This document shows, in pieces, positions 29,706-31,829 of a DNA stretch of 31,829 nt; the stretch's first letter is position 1, and every line of letters begins with the position of its first letter. Both the position numbers and the translations under genes were made by a program. Source of the DNA: a virus. The notes under the pieces were generated by a model. It saw only the letters and a list, made by a program, of their open reading frames with translations. It was not told the DNA's origin and made no database searches. The stretch covers positions 1 through 31,829 of the IMG/VR virus record IMGVR_UViG_3300022074_000216; one strand, given 5' to 3'.

Positions 29706-30683
29706 ATGGCTACTGCAACTTATCCTGGAAGCGGGGGTTTTACCGCGAAAACAGAAGCGAATACTTTTATTCCGGAAATTTGGTCGGATGAAATTATTGC
29801 CGCTTATCAAAAGAACCTGAAGATGGCTCCGCTTGTTAAAAAGCTGGCTATGTCAGGCAAGAAAGGCGACAAGCTTCACATTCCTAAGCCCACTCGTGGT
29901 GATGCGAATGCGAAAGCGGCTGACACTGCGGTTACTATCATCGCAAACACCGAAAGCGAATTGACTGTCGATATCGATCGTCACTTCGAGTACTCACGTC
30001 TTATCGAAGACATCGTAGAAGTACAGGCTCTCAACAGCCTCCGTCAGTTCTACACTGAAGATGCGGGCTACGCGCTTTCAGTGCAGGTTGACAATGACCT
30101 TCACGCGGCGGGTACTGGTTTTGGTGATGGTGGTGCTGTTGTATTTAGCCCAGCGGCTACTGACTATCAGCACACTGGTTGTTTCTTTAATGACAACGGT
30201 ACTACTACTCAGTATACCGATGACACTATTGTGCCAACCCAAGACGTGTTTACTGATGCGTTTTTCCGCGACATGATTCAGAAGCTTGATGACAACAACG
30301 TACCTATGGACGGACGTTCGCTTGTTATTCCACCTTCTGTCCGTAATACCATCATGGGTATTGATCGTTATGTGTCTTCTGACTTTGTAACTGGTCAAGC
30401 CGTGAACTCTGGTCTTATCGGAAACTTGTACGGTGTAGACGTTTATGTTTCAGCTAACTGCCGTACTATCGAAGCGGCGGCTGATAACACTGCTGGATCT
30501 GCTGATACTCGCGCGGCACTTCTGTTCCACTCTGACGCTATTGTCATGGCAGAACAGCAAGCTGTACGTTCGCAGACTCAGTACAAGCAGGAATACCTCT
30601 CAACTCTGTATACGGCTGACTGCCTGTACGGTGTTCAGGTATACCGTCCTGAAGCTGGTTTCGTACTCGCAATCGCTGAGTAA
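29706..30683 (+). CDS. Major capsid protein
   Basis: A 325-residue protein with a very strong ribosome-binding site (AAAGGAG, 7-base spacing) suited to high expression. Typical coat-protein blocks: FTAKTEANTFIPEIWSDEII, MAPLVKKLAMSGKKGDKLHI, RLIEDIVEVQALNSLRQFYT, DAFFRDMIQKLDDNNVPMDG, and a C-terminal YLSTLYTADCLYGVQVYRPE. The length and IPEIW-sd motif match major coat proteins of marine podoviruses. It assembles into the icosahedral shell on the scaffold. A strong terminator follows the stop by 10 bases. Confidence 0.88.
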   Translation: MATATYPGSGGFTAKTEANTFIPEIWSDEIIAAYQKNLKMAPLVKKLAMSGKKGDKLHIPKPTRGDANAKAADTAVTIIANTESELTVDIDRHFEYSRLIEDIVEVQALNSLRQFYTEDAGYALSVQVDNDLHAAGTGFGDGGAVVFSPAATDYQHTGCFFNDNGTTTQYTDDTIVPTQDVFTDAFFRDMIQKLDDNNVPMDGRSLVIPPSVRNTIMGIDRYVSSDFVTGQAVNSGLIGNLYGVDVYVSANCRTIEAAADNTAGSADTRAALLFHSDAIVMAEQQAVRSQTQYKQEYLSTLYTADCLYGVQVYRPEAGFVLAIAE

Positions 30684-30692
30684 TGATACCTG

Positions 30693-30712
30693 GCCCCCTT
30701 CGGGGGGCTTTT
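30693..30712 (+). terminator. Intrinsic terminator after the coat gene
   Basis: GCCCCC-TTCG-GGGGGC (30693-30708) is a perfect 6-bp GC stem with a UUCG tetraloop, followed by TTTT (30709-30712) and a further T-rich stretch. It sits just after the major coat protein, the position where phages limit downstream transcription. Confidence 0.92.
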
Positions 30713-30748
30713 CTTCTTTTCGTATATATTCTGCAATAGGAACCTCAG

Positions 30749-31829
30749 ATGTCGAACTACTCTAAGACCACAGACTTTGAAGCTAAGGACTCGTTACCTA
30801 CAGGCGACTCAGGAAAAATTATCCGTGGCGCTGAATTTGAAACTGAGTTTGATGCAATCTCCACTGCTATTGCAACCAAAGCAGATACCGCAGGGCCTAC
30901 GTTTACCGGAACCCTGACCTTTGAAACTATTTCTGACGGAACTATTGCTGTCACTGCATTTGTTGATGAAGACAACATGGCATCTAACAGTGCAACTCTG
31001 GTTCCTACACAGCAGTCCGTAAAAGCGTACGTTGACTCACAAGTCACTGCACAAGACTTAGATTTTCAGGCTGATTCTGGCGGTGCACTAAGCATTGATC
31101 TAGATAGCGAAACCATGACCTTTACAGGCGGTACGGGTATTGATACGTCTGGCTCAGGTAATGCTGTTACCTTTGCTATTGATTCTACCGTTGCCACATT
31201 GACTGGTTCACAAACACTAACTAACAAAACGCTTACGTCTCCTGTACTGAACACAGGTGTATCAGGTACGGCTGTACTTGACGAAGACAACATGGCGTCT
31301 AACTCAGCTACACAGCTTGCTACTCAGCAATCTATTAAAGCTTATGTTGATAGCCAAGTTGGAGCTAACAACGAACTATCTGAGATTCTAGCCAACGGCA
31401 ATACAACGGGCGGTACAAACATTGTCTTTGGCGACAGTGCAAGCGTATCTGATGATCGTCTAGTATTTGGCGCAGGCAGTGACCTACAGATCTACCACTC
31501 AGGTACTCACAGCTACATTGATGATGCTGGCACTGGAAACCTTACACTTCGTGGTAATGCGTCAGTTCGAGTTGAGAAGTACGAAGGCGAGATACTAGCT
31601 GACTTTGCGGCAGACGGTGCTGTCTCTTTGTACCACGACAATTCAGTTAAGATCGCAACAACTTCTTCGGGTGTAAGCGTTACAGGCAATGTTGCCGTAA
31701 GTGGTACTGTAGACGGACGTGACGTAGCTACAGATGGTTCTAAACTAGACGGCATTGAAACTGGTGCTACTGCTGACCAAACAGCCGCAGAAATTCGTAC
31801 ACTGGTTGACTCTGCTTCTGACTCTAATG
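30749..31829 (+). CDS. Tail fibre, N-terminal part (partial, runs off the window)
   Basis: An open frame of 360 codons from ATG 30749 (AGGAAC upstream) to the window edge without a stop. It opens MSNYSKTTDFEAKDSLPTG, typical of marine podovirus fibres. The repeat VDEDNMASNSAT-x-TQQSVKAYVDSQ occurs twice (starting about 30962 and 31274), with LTGSQTLTNKTLTSPVLN between. Toward the edge it has DGSKLDGIETGATADQTA and AEIRTLVDSASDSN, a unit that repeats in such fibres. If the ends are joined, the frame continues into the S74 chaperone at 1-365, a total near 481 residues. The fibre binds the host receptor. Confidence 0.88.
   Translation, partial: MSNYSKTTDFEAKDSLPTGDSGKIIRGAEFETEFDAISTAIATKADTAGPTFTGTLTFETISDGTIAVTAFVDEDNMASNSATLVPTQQSVKAYVDSQVTAQDLDFQADSGGALSIDLDSETMTFTGGTGIDTSGSGNAVTFAIDSTVATLTGSQTLTNKTLTSPVLNTGVSGTAVLDEDNMASNSATQLATQQSIKAYVDSQVGANNELSEILANGNTTGGTNIVFGDSASVSDDRLVFGAGSDLQIYHSGTHSYIDDAGTGNLTLRGNASVRVEKYEGEILADFAADGAVSLYHDNSVKIATTSSGVSVTGNVAVSGTVDGRDVATDGSKLDGIETGATADQTAAEIRTLVDSASDSN

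Noticed and set aside
1-31829. Prophage or mobile-element markers (integrase, repressor, tRNA att site, CRISPR array)
   Set aside because: No integrase motif, regular spacer array or tRNA gene was seen by eye; the phage appears lytic or at least without visible integration genes.

Overview
This window is a tailed-phage genome, or nearly all of one, with a podovirus-type virion gene set of the kind common in marine viral metagenomes. The evidence is the gene content: small and large terminase, a 670-residue portal, scaffold, a 325-residue major coat protein, two tail-tube/nozzle-like proteins, three long candidate ejection proteins, and a tail fibre ending in a self-cleaving S74 chaperone. No ribosomal, tRNA, metabolic or integrase gene is visible. 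I also see no DNA or RNA polymerase. Base composition is moderate and does not look like a very AT-rich host. A proteobacterial marine host is plausible but is inference.

The two window ends fit together. The fibre gene runs off the right end (30749-31829), and its C-terminus enters at the left end (1-365) in exactly the frame a circular join would give. The window therefore looks like a circularly permuted genome opened inside the fibre gene, although repeats lost at the junction cannot be excluded.

Layout. (a) The rightward late region runs 22730-31829 and on through 1-15303. It holds a PD-(D/E)XK-like nuclease, TerS, an M15 peptidase, TerL, the portal, a run of small basic proteins, scaffold, coat, terminator, fibre, two exported proteins, a membrane/holin cassette, a 1315-residue collagen-like protein, tail proteins and ejection proteins. 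Many genes overlap by 1-14 nt (TAATG, ATGA), which suggests translational coupling. (b) A leftward replication/recombination operon occupies 17792-15300: an AAA ATPase with a winged-helix tail, an unknown gene, NinB-like and NinG-like. It meets the late operon tail to tail, with stop codons overlapping by two bases. (c) A short rightward operon at 17954-19280 encodes a Rad52/ERF-like annealing protein candidate, a partner with an acidic SSB-like tail, a strong terminator and two small genes. (d) A leftward operon of small early genes runs 22277-19362. It includes two membrane micropeptides and one 54-residue gene that a 60-residue length cut-off would miss.

The most interesting non-coding structure is at 16161-16296. 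Three 9-bp iterons face four 9-bp iterons in inverted orientation around a G-rich core, next to the replication genes, which makes it a candidate origin. The 22278-22729 divergent region carries four further repeat or structure signals. Inside terL, a segment of about 190 bp (24745-24936) uses only C-ending codons at every pyrimidine-ending position (42 of 42), unlike its flanks. Other points to follow up are a 63-residue ORF overprinted on the portal C-terminus, an ideal internal ribosome-binding site inside a small basic gene, and a two-hairpin attenuator-like leader at 18838-18892.
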